This document shows, piece after piece, positions 1 to 6,632 of a stretch of 11,940 nt of DNA. This DNA is from Nitrososphaerales archaeon TH5896 (GTDB taxonomy: Archaea; Thermoproteota; Nitrososphaeria; Nitrososphaerales; Nitrososphaeraceae). The notes below the pieces were generated by a model. That model was not told where the DNA came from and made no database searches. It saw only the letters and a program-made list of their open reading frames with translations. The translations under genes were made by a program, and so were the position numbers. The stretch covers positions 1-11,940 of the forward strand of contig JAATVP010000209.1 of the NCBI GenBank assembly GCA_014523625.1. Reading direction: 5' to 3'. Every line of letters starts with the position of its first letter. Positions within the stretch are counted from its first letter, which is position 1.

Positions 1-134
1 TACTGATAGCATTCGGTGCACATATCTTTTAGGTCTGTGTGCTCGCACGAGTATGAAACATAGCATTCTACGTTACACCTAGCGCACCTTTCTTGTGTCA
101 AGCGATGCGATGATGTATATTGGCGAACTTTCAA
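1..134 (-). CDS. Partial Cys-rich zinc-ribbon-like small protein, runs off left edge
   Basis: A minus-strand frame opens just after a TAA stop, has a TTG start at 134 and is still open at position 1, giving 44 residues with the C-terminus outside the window. It holds six cysteines: C17-x2-C20-x3-C24-x5-C30 and C39-x2-C42, plus H10 and H32. Two spaced CxxC pairs are the usual layout of a zinc ribbon or treble-clef finger, so metal binding is a reasonable inference. I do not recognise the family. The start is uncertain: TTG codons at 134 and 101 are both possible, and neither has a TATA box at the spacing used by other genes here. Chance is an alternative for so short a frame, but six cysteines in this spacing argue against it. 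Confidence 0.45.
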   Translation of the reverse strand, partial: MKVRQYTSSHRLTQERCARCNVECYVSYSCEHTDLKDMCTECYQ

Positions 135-794
135 TTAAGCATTAGGATCAGAGCTCGTGCTTAGTCATTGTGCCGTTGTCATTCAGCCGTAGCTTTATGG
201 AATACAGGTACTTGCTAATTTTTGATTTTTAACGATAAATCCGCCTGCAAATCAAGAAAGATTGAGCATACGACGTAACACCTTCTATATCGCCGATTTA
301 TCCATTGCATCAATTTTTGAAGGCTACCTTTCTAGGTCTTTGTTGACCTCAATGCAAATTCTCCCTTCTTCTCCTTACAAGGATCTCACAAGGGTTTTCT
401 TGAGATTTATCTCATATTCTAATACTGCCCTCCCCTTTTGTAATATCGTCCAATTCATTATTCGCATATCTATGAGAGACAGTGGAAGTTGACACCTAAT
501 TCGAAACGGATGAACAAATCACAGGAATGAAACTATCGGCTTATTGTTGTGCTGACGAGATCCGGATCGGCATAGCGGATTTTGGTTAGTCTATTGAAGT
601 AACGTCGCCCCCTCTGAATAGATTCCAAACATTCGTCCCCAGGCGTAGTGTAAAATGATCAAAAATTTTTTGGTACCGACTTCCCTAAACATTTTTATTT
701 TCGCCTGAATTCACAATGCTTTACCAATTTTCGTTCACGGTATATAGTTGTCTGGGGTTCCCATTTATTGTTGCTAGCAGTAATGCTAAAATAG

Positions 795-808
795 TGCTTT
801 ATAAAGCA
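795..808. repeat. Perfect 14-bp palindrome TGCTTTATAAAGCA
   Basis: TGCTTTATAAAGCA is identical to its own reverse complement and has a TATA-like core (TTTATAAA). It could bind a dimeric regulator or act as a symmetrical TATA element. No gene starts at promoter distance on either side, so its role is unknown; an AT-rich palindrome of this length can also occur by chance. Confidence 0.4.
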
Positions 809-928
809 ACCATTCCTTGACACAATATTTTTAACATAATACGACTGCCTCGATTTAAAGTTCATAGCTTTTGCTCCATTTCTTGGCCCGTTTATCGGAA
901 GCAGTAAATGGGCGTACATCTACAGTTG

Positions 929-938
929 ATATAAAAAT
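929..938 (+). promoter_or_regulatory. TATA box of the membrane protein gene
   Basis: ATATAAAAAT is centred about 27 bases before the ATG at 961. This is the archaeal TATA spacing expected if transcription starts at or within a few bases of the ATG, so the mRNA is probably leaderless. No Shine-Dalgarno-like sequence is present. Confidence 0.6.
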
Positions 939-960
939 AGCCTGATATGATCTCATAGAC

Positions 961-1293
961 ATGGCAGACACAATATGGAGCATCGTTCTCTTTGTCATAG
1001 GACTGGTTATTTCGACAGTCATAATTTATGTCGTAACTAAACTCTTTGGAGAAAGAGAGGGAATAAAGCATGCCTTAGCTGCTGCCCTTATAGGTTCGGC
1101 CGTCTATGGCGTGGTCTACTTCATTTTTGGCCACGACTTCTTGGCTGCTCTAATCGGGGGAATTGTATGGCTTCTTGCGCTGAAGGCTCTATATAGTTTC
1201 GGTTGGATAAAGGCACTCATAATAGCTGTGATTATTTGGATAATTTCTGGACTAGTCGGATTCATCTTGCCCACTGGTCCTGGGCCGTTATGA
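961..1293 (+). CDS. Small four-helix membrane protein of unknown function
   Basis: 110 residues, almost entirely hydrophobic. Four predicted membrane helices are visible at about residues 6-28, 37-56, 60-79 and 83-104, joined by short loops. The first loop carries charged residues (K27, E31, R32, E33, K36) and the last helix is followed by a Pro/Gly tail. There are no cysteines and no motif for transport or catalysis, so no function can be assigned; it resembles the many small conserved membrane proteins of unknown role in archaea. The ATG start is supported by a TATA box 27 bases upstream and by the protein beginning directly before the first helix. It stands alone, with the next gene convergent. 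Confidence 0.8.
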   Translation: MADTIWSIVLFVIGLVISTVIIYVVTKLFGEREGIKHALAAALIGSAVYGVVYFIFGHDFLAALIGGIVWLLALKALYSFGWIKALIIAVIIWIISGLVGFILPTGPGPL

Positions 1294-1705
1294 ATCTTAT
1301 CTTTTAGGCAGTGGGATTTGAAATCAACAAAAATTTAGGTCATTGGGTTGTACTATGAATCAGAAATCGTCAGCAAATGAACTGAGAGAACTGACAATGT
1401 ATAAAGCACACTTGGCTCAGTAATGTATAAGGGTATTGTAAATGTACGTAATAAATCAGGTCATTTTTCACTTAAGGATTTTATTTGTAAACACCGCACC
1501 AGAATTGAGAAGCGCGAATTGTGAAGCTGGTTTTGGTGCATATGTCGATCCTAGTTTGTCCTTTTGTTTTCAATGACATGAAGATAGTGACATACTTAGC
1601 ATATCGACCATGTACATTGAACGTTAATCACAAATTATTGATGCAGATTGTTGGGACGAAATTAGTCTGGGCCTCACAGAAAATCATCAATTAGACCATA
1701 TCTAA
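1294..1705. other. Intergenic region with two TATA-like repeats
   Basis: Between two convergent genes. The nine-base direct repeat AATGTATAA occurs at 1396-1404 and 1422-1430, and both copies are good TATA-box matches (TGTATAAAG, TGTATAAGG). A short ATG frame follows at 1442-1576 (44 codons, hydrophobic start, no recognisable domain). The first TATA-like copy would place a transcription start near 1428, so a short transcript (small RNA or tiny protein) is possible. Nothing else is identifiable. Confidence 0.3.
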
Positions 1706-2218
1706 TTACTTGTGCATCGCGATCTCGTGCTTCAGTCTTGTCGTGAGATTCTCAATTTCAATTGGTTTATGGATCAGACAGATATCAGAGTCATGCTTAT
1801 TATTATTCGGAAACAAATCCATTAGAATCTCGTAATACTCGTCGAAGGCTGTAATGAAACAAATTGGCGGGGGGATCGCATTTGAATTCTTTGCCAGTTT
1901 CTTGATTTCCTTAGTCAATTCCACGCCGTTGAGTTCAGGCATCTTTACATCAATTAGCAAAAGATCATACGGCATCTGAACGGGTGATCCATCCCTGTTA
2001 CCATAAATGGTCTTAAAGATTGAAAGAACAGTAAAAGGTTCAGAGTATGCTTCTATTAAAAATCCGCTATCCTCCAATCCCAGCTTTAGCGTTCGGAGTA
2101 TGTCCTTATTGTCATCTACAACCATTACACGATATTTTGGAACCAAATCGCTATTCTCACCTTGCTTATTTAGATCTTGTTGCTTCCTCAGGTCTATCAT
2201 GCTCCCGAGAGTTCTCAT
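1706..2218 (-). CDS. Stand-alone response regulator receiver domain protein
   Basis: 170 residues. After a polar N-terminal stretch of about 28 residues comes one receiver (REC) domain, about 29-155. The acidic pocket is in VMVVDDNKD (D35, D36), the phosphoacceptor is D90 in LLLIDVKMPELNG, the switch Thr is T123 in FITAF, and the conserved Lys is K151 in IHKPI. All catalytic positions are intact, so phosphorylation by a histidine kinase is expected. There is no DNA-binding or enzymatic output domain, so it probably signals by protein contact or passes phosphate in a relay. No kinase gene is nearby. The ATG at 2218 is used because a TTATAA box lies about 34 bases upstream; Met7 (codon ending at 2200) is an alternative start. 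Confidence 0.9.
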   Translation of the reverse strand: MRTLGSMIDLRKQQDLNKQGENSDLVPKYRVMVVDDNKDILRTLKLGLEDSGFLIEAYSEPFTVLSIFKTIYGNRDGSPVQMPYDLLLIDVKMPELNGVELTKEIKKLAKNSNAIPPPICFITAFDEYYEILMDLFPNNNKHDSDICLIHKPIEIENLTTRLKHEIAMHK

Positions 2219-2249
2219 ATATCCAAAGAATTAACTCCAATAAAGTGAG

Positions 2250-2255
2250 TTATAA
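2250..2255 (-). promoter_or_regulatory. TATA box of the receiver gene
   Basis: TTATAA on the minus strand is centred about 34 bases before the ATG at 2218. This would give a leader of only a few bases. Confidence 0.45.
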
Positions 2256-2441
2256 TGTGACGCATTGTACTCCCAATCAAATAAGGAAGAAGAATTACAA
2301 ATCGAATCATAACTTACGAGTTCAATAACCAGTTCTATTATAGTCAATGCACCACTTATTTAGCACACAATCAGATTTAAGCATAATGAAGATTAGTGTG
2401 AAATTAATAAAATGAATGACTTACGTTTGCACACATAGTCC

Positions 2442-2543
2442 ATGATGCAGCGAGACGAGGAAAAATGTCGGAATTATGAGCTAACTCGACCAAAGAAAAG
2501 ACGGGATGCACTAAATGATGCTCCAGATTATGAATCCACTTAA
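2442..2543 (+). CDS. Possible 33-residue highly charged small protein
   Basis: An ATG-ATG frame of 33 codons ending in TAA. The product is almost devoid of large hydrophobic residues and very rich in charge, with a basic patch (PKKRR) in the middle and an acidic C-terminal part. TTAATAAAAT at about 2404-2413 lies roughly 33 bases upstream, a possible TATA box. I recognise no family. The promoter placement and biased composition make it worth recording, but an open frame this short is easily produced by chance. Confidence 0.2.
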   Translation: MMQRDEEKCRNYELTRPKKRRDALNDAPDYEST

Positions 2544-2654
2544 CTACTATTTTTCAGTCTGAATGTGACTAAATCTCCACTATTGGAAAGTCAAATGCGG
2601 ATCTACAATAATCGTGAGGTTAAGATAGATGAAATGAAGTATTAAGATTAATGT

Positions 2655-2661
2655 AAAAAAA
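2655..2661 (-). terminator. T-tract terminator after the nitrilase gene
   Basis: Seven consecutive T on the minus strand, 41-47 bases beyond the stop of the carbon-nitrogen hydrolase gene. Archaeal RNA polymerase commonly terminates at such U-tracts. No strong hairpin precedes it. Confidence 0.45.
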
Positions 2662-2701
2662 CCAACTTGATGATAGTTCCTTTTCTCCCAAGTTTCACCC
2701 T

Positions 2702-3478
2702 TTAGTCAGTAGTGAATGAATCGGCAAACCTCCTCTGCCGCATTTGTCTAGATCTCCTTAGATCGATATTTACAATTATTACTTGCTCTTTAGCAGCTAC
2801 TCCAGTCTTAATTTTGGGGGTTGCAATATCTGTGCTCCTGTCATATTCGAGGTCCACTATCATACTTTTCCCGCCAAAAAAACCTCCGCACACATTCGAA
2901 GCGACAACAGGAATTCGATTTTCTAAGGCTCGTACCTGCAAATACAAATGCCAGGGATCGATACCTGTTTTGGGTATTTTTGACGGAAAGAAGAGTAACT
3001 CTGCGCCTTCACGCACAGCAGATCTTGCTATCTCTGGAAACACTAAATCATAGCAGATAGGCACACTAAATTTAAGTTTGCCAACTTCAAAGACCTCCAT
3101 TTTTGAGCCTGGTTTTAGCGCATTCCTTTGATGTCCAAATAAATGAATTTTAAATTGCCTTCCTAATATGCTTCCATTTGGGGTAACAACGGGGCATGAT
3201 ACGTAGATATTATCGTCAATTTTTTCTTTAAATGCCCCGGGTATTATTGTGAAGTCGTATTCCCTAGCCGCATCGGTGATGAACTTGAACTCCTTTTCAA
3301 AATCTCTAACTACTCTAGTGTACCAAAGCTCTGGTAGGCAGACGATTTCTATTTTCGAGCCATATATTTCAGATGCTTTATGAAAGAGTCTTTTAAACTG
3401 CTCATGTATCGATTGATTTCTTGGAGCATCTCCGAGTCTATCATATTGGTGCAATTGGATAAGGCCAATATTGACCAC
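2702..3478 (-). CDS. Carbon-nitrogen hydrolase (nitrilase superfamily)
   Basis: 258 residues, a complete single-domain member. The Glu-Lys-Cys catalytic triad is clear: E50 in CLPELWY, K110 in QFKIHLF and C142 in PICYD. The family cleaves non-peptide C-N bonds of amides or nitriles through a cysteine thioester; substrate cannot be told from sequence. Two positions are unusual: the second conserved Glu, six residues before the PG of the ExxxxxPG segment, is Gln here (Q117), and the Arg of the usual CYDLRFPE is Val (CYDLVFPE). Activity may therefore be altered or differ from omega-amidases. The start is GTG at 3478, the only start codon after an in-frame TGA, and AATAATTA about 27 bases upstream fits a leaderless message. 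No pathway partner adjoins it. Confidence 0.9.
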   Translation of the reverse strand: MVNIGLIQLHQYDRLGDAPRNQSIHEQFKRLFHKASEIYGSKIEIVCLPELWYTRVVRDFEKEFKFITDAAREYDFTIIPGAFKEKIDDNIYVSCPVVTPNGSILGRQFKIHLFGHQRNALKPGSKMEVFEVGKLKFSVPICYDLVFPEIARSAVREGAELLFFPSKIPKTGIDPWHLYLQVRALENRIPVVASNVCGGFFGGKSMIVDLEYDRSTDIATPKIKTGVAAKEQVIIVNIDLRRSRQMRQRRFADSFTTD

Positions 3479-3500
3479 AGCTAGAGATCCGCCGCATCAG

Positions 3501-3508
3501 TAATTATT
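3501..3508 (-). promoter_or_regulatory. TATA box of the carbon-nitrogen hydrolase gene
   Basis: AATAATTA on the minus strand is centred about 27 bases before the GTG at 3478. The spacing supports this GTG as the start and a leaderless transcript. Confidence 0.45.
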
Positions 3509-3590
3509 CATTTGCAATGTATGACGGTTAAATCATGGACACATCGAACTTCCTACGAAAAGAGTTTCCTTTTCGAAATTGAGCAGGTAA

Positions 3591-3773
3591 TTAGGTAAAA
3601 AAAACCTTAGCAAAAGGTGGCCGGAAAAAGGCCATTGCACCGAGTATTTGCCGATCAGCAAAGTAGCGATAATTATCAAACTTCCATCCTTTGATTCTAC
3701 TTATTACCAACGAAATTGCTAGAAATAGTACTGGCATGAACAGACTGAGTTTAATTAACGCTGACTCCCGCAA
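3591..3773 (-). CDS. Doubtful small protein with one hydrophobic segment
   Basis: 60 codons from a TTG at 3773, or 48 codons from an ATG at 3737. The N-terminal half could form a single membrane helix (about residues 10-25 of the long form). The rest is aromatic and basic, with a WKFDNYRYF segment. I recognise no domain. There is no convincing TATA box at the usual distance from either start, and the frame lies in a stretch with little other coding signal. It may be a real small membrane protein or a chance frame. Confidence 0.22.
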   Translation of the reverse strand: MRESALIKLSLFMPVLFLAISLVISRIKGWKFDNYRYFADRQILGAMAFFRPPFAKVFFT

Positions 3774-3863
3774 ATAGCTTGTTTTAGATCGAAAACGGTA
3801 TCAATAGAGAAATGGACTAACTTTGTTCCGCAAACGGGTTATTATATCTATTTTGTATCTGAT

Positions 3864-3894
3864 CTGACTCACACAGAATAGGCGTGAGTTTCAG
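3864..3894. repeat. Imperfect hairpin next to a longer one
   Basis: CTGACTCAC (3864-3872) pairs with GTGAGT (3884-3889) and, after a two-base bulge, CAG (3892-3894), leaving an 11-base loop. It sits 23 bases before the perfect inverted repeat at 3918-3962, and the two may form one structured RNA or DNA element. Confidence 0.35.
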
Positions 3895-3917
3895 TCCAAC
3901 CTATGTCCTACCAATTG

Positions 3918-3962
3918 GACGACCAGGGACAGAAAATCTAGCTAAGACAACCCCTGGTCGTC
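3918..3962. repeat. Perfect 11-bp inverted repeat with 23-base loop
   Basis: GACGACCAGGG at 3918-3928 is the exact reverse complement of CCCTGGTCGTC at 3952-3962. The arms are much richer in G and C than the surroundings, so the match is unlikely to be composition noise. No flanking gene ends here, which makes a simple terminator improbable. A structured small RNA, a regulator site, or the ends of a tiny mobile element are possible; the sequence does not decide. Confidence 0.6.
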
Positions 3963-4312
3963 TACTCAACTTGACTTTCATATTGAGCATGTGCTTAGTA
4001 TGGACGTACTATAATATAGACAAAACTTTAAGTGTTTTTATCACAAAACCAATGTATTCATAAATGACTTTTTTTTGGACAATTCTATTGTCATTGTACT
4101 CCACTATTTGGCGTTCTCAGAAGTTCATGGTTTGATAATTATCTTCTACCCAAAGACAGTATTCTTTCAAGGATTAACCGGAATAGTTTGAGGAACCGTC
4201 ACAACTACCTCTTATAGGAGATTCTCCACTTTCAGCTAGATGTCATGTCAGCAAATGAACATGAGGCTAAGCTAGGGGGCTTCCATCTATTGCACTTCTA
4301 GAAGAAATCAAT

Positions 4313-4573
4313 TTGGCTCATCCTACGTTTTCCAATTTCCATAAGACAGGCCCAAACACTCTAGAGAACGGTAAAACTCAAACAGGTTTCGGTGAACCCA
4401 TTTACTTTTCGTTTGCGATACCCAACGAGGTTAAGAACCTAGACGGAGACAACGCCGTCGCCATATTTATCTTTTCAATCAATTTTGAGAGCATTCTAAA
4501 GGAACAAGGATTGAATTTTATCAAACCTCTCATTGTGGGGAACGTTGAAAAAGTTACATTAAAGTATAAGTGA
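4313..4573 (+). CDS. Uncertain hypothetical protein, possibly a decayed fragment
   Basis: 86 codons from a TTG. The frame is open further back to 4271 without an ATG or GTG. The product reads like a soluble protein with a beta-rich middle (EPIYFSFAIP, VAIFIFSINFE) and a basic C-terminus. I recognise no family. No TATA box sits at the expected distance, unlike the solid genes in this window. A short ATG frame just upstream (4245-4301) is in a different phase, so a frameshifted relic is possible. The complementary frame (4402-4623, minus) looks like a shadow. Confidence 0.3.
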   Translation: MAHPTFSNFHKTGPNTLENGKTQTGFGEPIYFSFAIPNEVKNLDGDNAVAIFIFSINFESILKEQGLNFIKPLIVGNVEKVTLKYK

Positions 4574-4987
4574 AATACAAAAAGAGAAGAAATAATACAG
4601 GTAATATCTAGGGATAGATGCATTACAACGATCTACATACTCTGGGGAAAGATCAGGTAAGGATTCCAAGGTAACATACTATCATAGAGTAATGAAAGCC
4701 CAAAAGTAAGCTAGACAACCAAATTTCAGTTGACATTGCTTTGCGGATTAACCCCATCATCACCCTTTAGTAATAAGCTAATTACAATTTGTTGAAAGAA
4801 ACGGCGCAGGCATCCTACTGCCACATACCGGTAATCGAATGTTTAGCAAGGAAGGCTCTCGCCATAATAGGTCATTACTACTACCGCCATCTTTTGGCAG
4901 TTATACTTCTTTGATACTAATTATAGTACTTAAATCCTCAATGTGAAAATACGTAATTATCCCTAGAGATAAAAGTCATTTCGAATA
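4574..4987. other. Intergenic stretch, nothing identifiable
   Basis: Short frames only. The longest that looks at all protein-like is a 35-codon ATG frame at 4839-4946 with a hydrophobic end, with no recognisable motif and no clear promoter. I see no RNA gene or repeat here. Confidence 0.4.
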
Positions 4988-5172
4988 ATGCTAGATGACG
5001 GGATGTATGTTCTTTTATCTGCTGCCACTTGTGATCCTACTAGTGCTGACGAAGATGTAGGCGGATATATAATCTACAATTTTTTGATAAACGTGACGAC
5101 AAAACAGAGCACTTAGTGGACTTTGGAGAAGTCGTTGTCATAAATGGGCCTAATTCCGACCTACTACATTAG
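4988..5172 (+). pseudogene. Possible frameshifted relic of an unknown gene
   Basis: An ATG frame from 4988 runs 42 codons to a TAG at 5114. In the next frame, a second protein-like stretch (ending VVVINGPNSDLLH) runs to a TAG at 5170-5172 and overlaps the first. Joining them by one shift near the T-run and the repeated GACGAC at about 5080-5100 would give one acidic polypeptide of about 60 residues. I do not recognise it. It may be a decayed gene, a sequencing indel, or chance; the evidence is only that both halves read plausibly. Confidence 0.22.
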
Positions 5173-5190
5173 TAAAAGGTGAGGCAGTCT

Positions 5191-5628
5191 TTACTTCTTG
5201 CCATTGAAATGCATGTTTACCCTCAAGTTTCTCCAAATCTTCACATGTCTGGATCCCCCTGAAATAGTTGAATGCTTCGAATTCCAATGCTTAACAAAAT
5301 AGTAAATTGTTGGTCGGAGATGGTCTGGCGCAGCCAAGGGGCCGAATTCTTTAGCAATTTTGCCCATTGTTCTTCCTAATTTTACACATTCCCAGCATCC
5401 TACAAATGGAATCAAAGGAGCCATATAATATCCTGCCTGTCTTCCAGTATAACCCCATGCTTCACCGACAATACAATATTTTGAATCATGAATGAGAGTC
5501 TTCACGTCTTGTTCATCAAATCCAGACCTAAGTTTGAATGACCAAAAAGGACAGATATCTTTGAAGTCTAGACTTTGTTGTAACGTAGAGGGTATTTCTT
5601 GTTCCTTATTTGTTTCATTGCTTTTCAT
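5191..5628 (-). CDS. Unrecognised 145-residue protein with Cys and GEAWGYTG motif
   Basis: I do not recognise this family. With the ATG at 5628 the product has 145 residues and four cysteines: C26 (in ICPFWSF), C52 (YCIVGEAWGYTGRQ) and the pair C78-x2-C81 (VGCWECVKLG). Conserved-looking segments rich in Gly, Trp and Tyr lie at about 50-85, followed by a basic C-terminal part. There is no signal peptide or clear membrane helix, though 66-77 is moderately hydrophobic. The four cysteines might bind iron or zinc, but this is inference. The frame extends to a TTG at 5649; the ATG at 5628 is preferred because the TATA box (5651-5660) lies 27 bases before it and would leave no room to transcribe the TTG. 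It is divergent from the MOSC gene. Confidence 0.75.
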   Translation of the reverse strand: MKSNETNKEQEIPSTLQQSLDFKDICPFWSFKLRSGFDEQDVKTLIHDSKYCIVGEAWGYTGRQAGYYMAPLIPFVGCWECVKLGRTMGKIAKEFGPLAAPDHLRPTIYYFVKHWNSKHSTISGGSRHVKIWRNLRVNMHFNGKK

Positions 5629-5650
5629 CACAGTATACTGGGAGAACAAT

Positions 5651-5660
5651 CATTTATCCC
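5651..5660 (-). promoter_or_regulatory. TATA box within a TATCCC/GGGATA inverted repeat
   Basis: GGGATAAATG on the minus strand is centred about 27 bases before the ATG at 5628. It overlaps one arm of an inverted repeat, TATCCC (5655-5660) and GGGATA (5671-5676), separated by ten bases. A regulator bound there would cover the TATA/BRE region. A second small palindrome, CTCCT-aag-AGGAG, lies at 5683-5695. Confidence 0.45.
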
Positions 5661-5785
5661 TTCTCTGTCAGGGATACATCAACTCCTAAGAGGAGCCTAA
5701 AAACTTGAGACTGATTGTCTGAGATGACAACCATGAAGACATAAACACGAAGACAGAGACCAGTAAAAAGTTCTTAAATATCCAT

Positions 5786-5796
5786 GATATAATATA
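5786..5796 (+). promoter_or_regulatory. TATA box of the MOSC gene
   Basis: GATATAATATA is centred about 28 bases before the ATG at 5819, giving a leaderless transcript. It is one of the clearest promoters in the window and probably drives both the MOSC gene and moaA. Confidence 0.6.
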
Positions 5797-5818
5797 CGTG
5801 TGTTGAAAATACCCTTCA

Positions 5819-6487
5819 ATGGGAGGCACACAGAAAACGGCTAGAATACTTTCTGTCAATATATCACTTCCAAGAGAGATAGATTATGAGGGACAAAAAA
5901 TATCAACAGGTATTTTCAAAGAGCCAGTCGAAGGACGTATAGCGTTGAGGACGCTTAATCTTGATGGCGACAGGCAAGCAGATTTATCAGTGCACGGTGG
6001 ACCTGATAAAGCAGTGTATGCATATTCTGTGGAGCATTATGAATATTGGCATAGCATTTTTCCCGATTTAGCGATGCCAAATGGAATGTTCGGAGAAAAC
6101 CTTACCGTAGAAGGACTGATCGAGAGTGAAATTAACGTAGGTGATGCTTTTAGAATCGGATCTGCAACTGTTATTGCAACACAGCCACGAATGCCGTGTT
6201 ACAAACTTGGTGTTAAATTTGGACGTATGGATGTCATCAAAAAGTTTTTGGCTAGCGGTCGTTCAGGGATATATTTTAAGGTATCAAAGGAGGGTCAGGT
6301 CGCAACAGGTGATACAATCCAGCAAATTACAAAAGACCCCAACCAAATTACGATTAGCGACATAGTACGGCTATACTCGATTGAGAGGGAGGATCTTCAA
6401 ACGATGCGACGTGCTGTAAAGGTTGATGCATTACCTAAAGGATGGAAACGCTATTTTCTTGAACAAATCCAAAGGTTAGAAAAATGA
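5819..6487 (+). CDS. MOSC domain protein, YiiM-like
   Basis: 222 residues. The MOSC domain covers about 8-160 and shows the family hallmarks: QADLSVHGGPDKAVYAY (53-69), a YW pair (76-77), FGENLTVEGL (91-100) and QPRMPCYKL (122-130). C127 corresponds to the conserved cysteine that binds the molybdenum cofactor in MOSC enzymes. The C-terminal 50 residues fit the 3-alpha domain that follows MOSC in E. coli YiiM, a Moco-dependent reductase of N-hydroxylated bases such as 6-hydroxylaminopurine. A similar N-hydroxyl-reducing role is likely but the substrate is unproven. The ATG has a TATA box 28 bases upstream. moaA follows on the same strand, so the enzyme and part of its cofactor pathway are probably co-transcribed. 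The stop codon overlaps the open frame that leads into moaA. Confidence 0.92.
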   Translation: MGGTQKTARILSVNISLPREIDYEGQKISTGIFKEPVEGRIALRTLNLDGDRQADLSVHGGPDKAVYAYSVEHYEYWHSIFPDLAMPNGMFGENLTVEGLIESEINVGDAFRIGSATVIATQPRMPCYKLGVKFGRMDVIKKFLASGRSGIYFKVSKEGQVATGDTIQQITKDPNQITISDIVRLYSIEREDLQTMRRAVKVDALPKGWKRYFLEQIQRLEK

Positions 6488-6632
6488 TTTAGCAGAATGC
6501 GAAGATGGATTAAAGGCTAAAAAAGAGGTCATCAAGATAGATGAAATTCAAACGGTTGATAGGGAGGAAATAAGAGAGACGAAGAGAAGAAAGGAACAAA
6601 TAGATGAAAGTGATGATCCTGAAGTTAAGAAT
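6480..6632 (+). other. Open, charged N-terminal extension frame of moaA
   Basis: The moaA frame remains open for 51 codons upstream of the GTG at 6633, back to a TAG ending at 6479, and overlaps the last codons of the MOSC gene. The stretch encodes a strongly Lys/Glu/Asp/Arg-rich segment, as in a helical linker, but has no ATG, GTG or TTG. A +1 shift at the MOSC stop (GAA AAA TGA, in a run of five A) would join MOSC to this frame and so to MoaA. It may be a real linker reached by frameshifting, an assembly error in the A-run, a relic of a former fusion, or AG-rich noncoding sequence that happens to lack stops. Confidence 0.4.

Larger units (their letters stand above)
135..960. other. Gene-poor stretch with a 14-bp palindrome
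   Basis: I see no convincing gene in these roughly 825 bases. An open frame at 262-492 (plus, TTG start, 76 codons) and another at 695-919 (minus, 74 codons) have no recognisable domain and no well-placed TATA box, and I treat both as chance. On the minus strand of about 300-480 there are short protein-like stretches broken by stops in several frames, which could be a decayed gene but cannot be identified. The features worth noting are the perfect palindrome at 795-808 and the TATA box for the next gene at 929-938. Confidence 0.5.
2219..2701. other. Intergenic region between two minus-strand genes
   Basis: It contains the promoter of the receiver gene (TTATAA at 2250-2255), a possible 33-codon reading frame on the plus strand (2442-2543), and the T-rich terminator of the upstream nitrilase gene (2655-2661). 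Apart from these I see nothing that can be named. Confidence 0.4.
3774..4312. other. Gene-poor stretch with two hairpins
   Basis: No convincing gene. The clear content is the structured element at 3864-3962. A TATA-like TATTATAT at about 3840-3848 precedes it by roughly 25 bases, and another TATA-like TATAATATA lies near 4010. Short frames such as the one at 4245-4301 (plus) have no identifiable product. Confidence 0.4.

Noticed and set aside
262..480. Minus-strand fragments that might resemble a KEOPS Pcc1 subunit
   Set aside because: Stops in every frame and the spacing between the segments does not fit the family.
262..492. 76-codon plus-strand frame
   Set aside because: TTG start, no TATA box at the usual distance, no domain; the opposite strand also shows only broken stretches.
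695..919. 74-codon minus-strand frame
   Set aside because: No recognisable domain, odd composition, no promoter; considered as a transposase remnant but no motif supports it.
2007..2328. Two plus-strand frames over and beyond the receiver gene
   Set aside because: Antisense shadows of a receiver gene whose catalytic residues are all in the minus-strand frame.
2712..3060. Plus-strand frames opposite the carbon-nitrogen hydrolase
   Set aside because: Shadows of a clearly identified enzyme on the minus strand.
4402..4623. 73-codon minus-strand frame
   Set aside because: Mirrors the weak plus-strand frame at 4313; no motif or promoter of its own.
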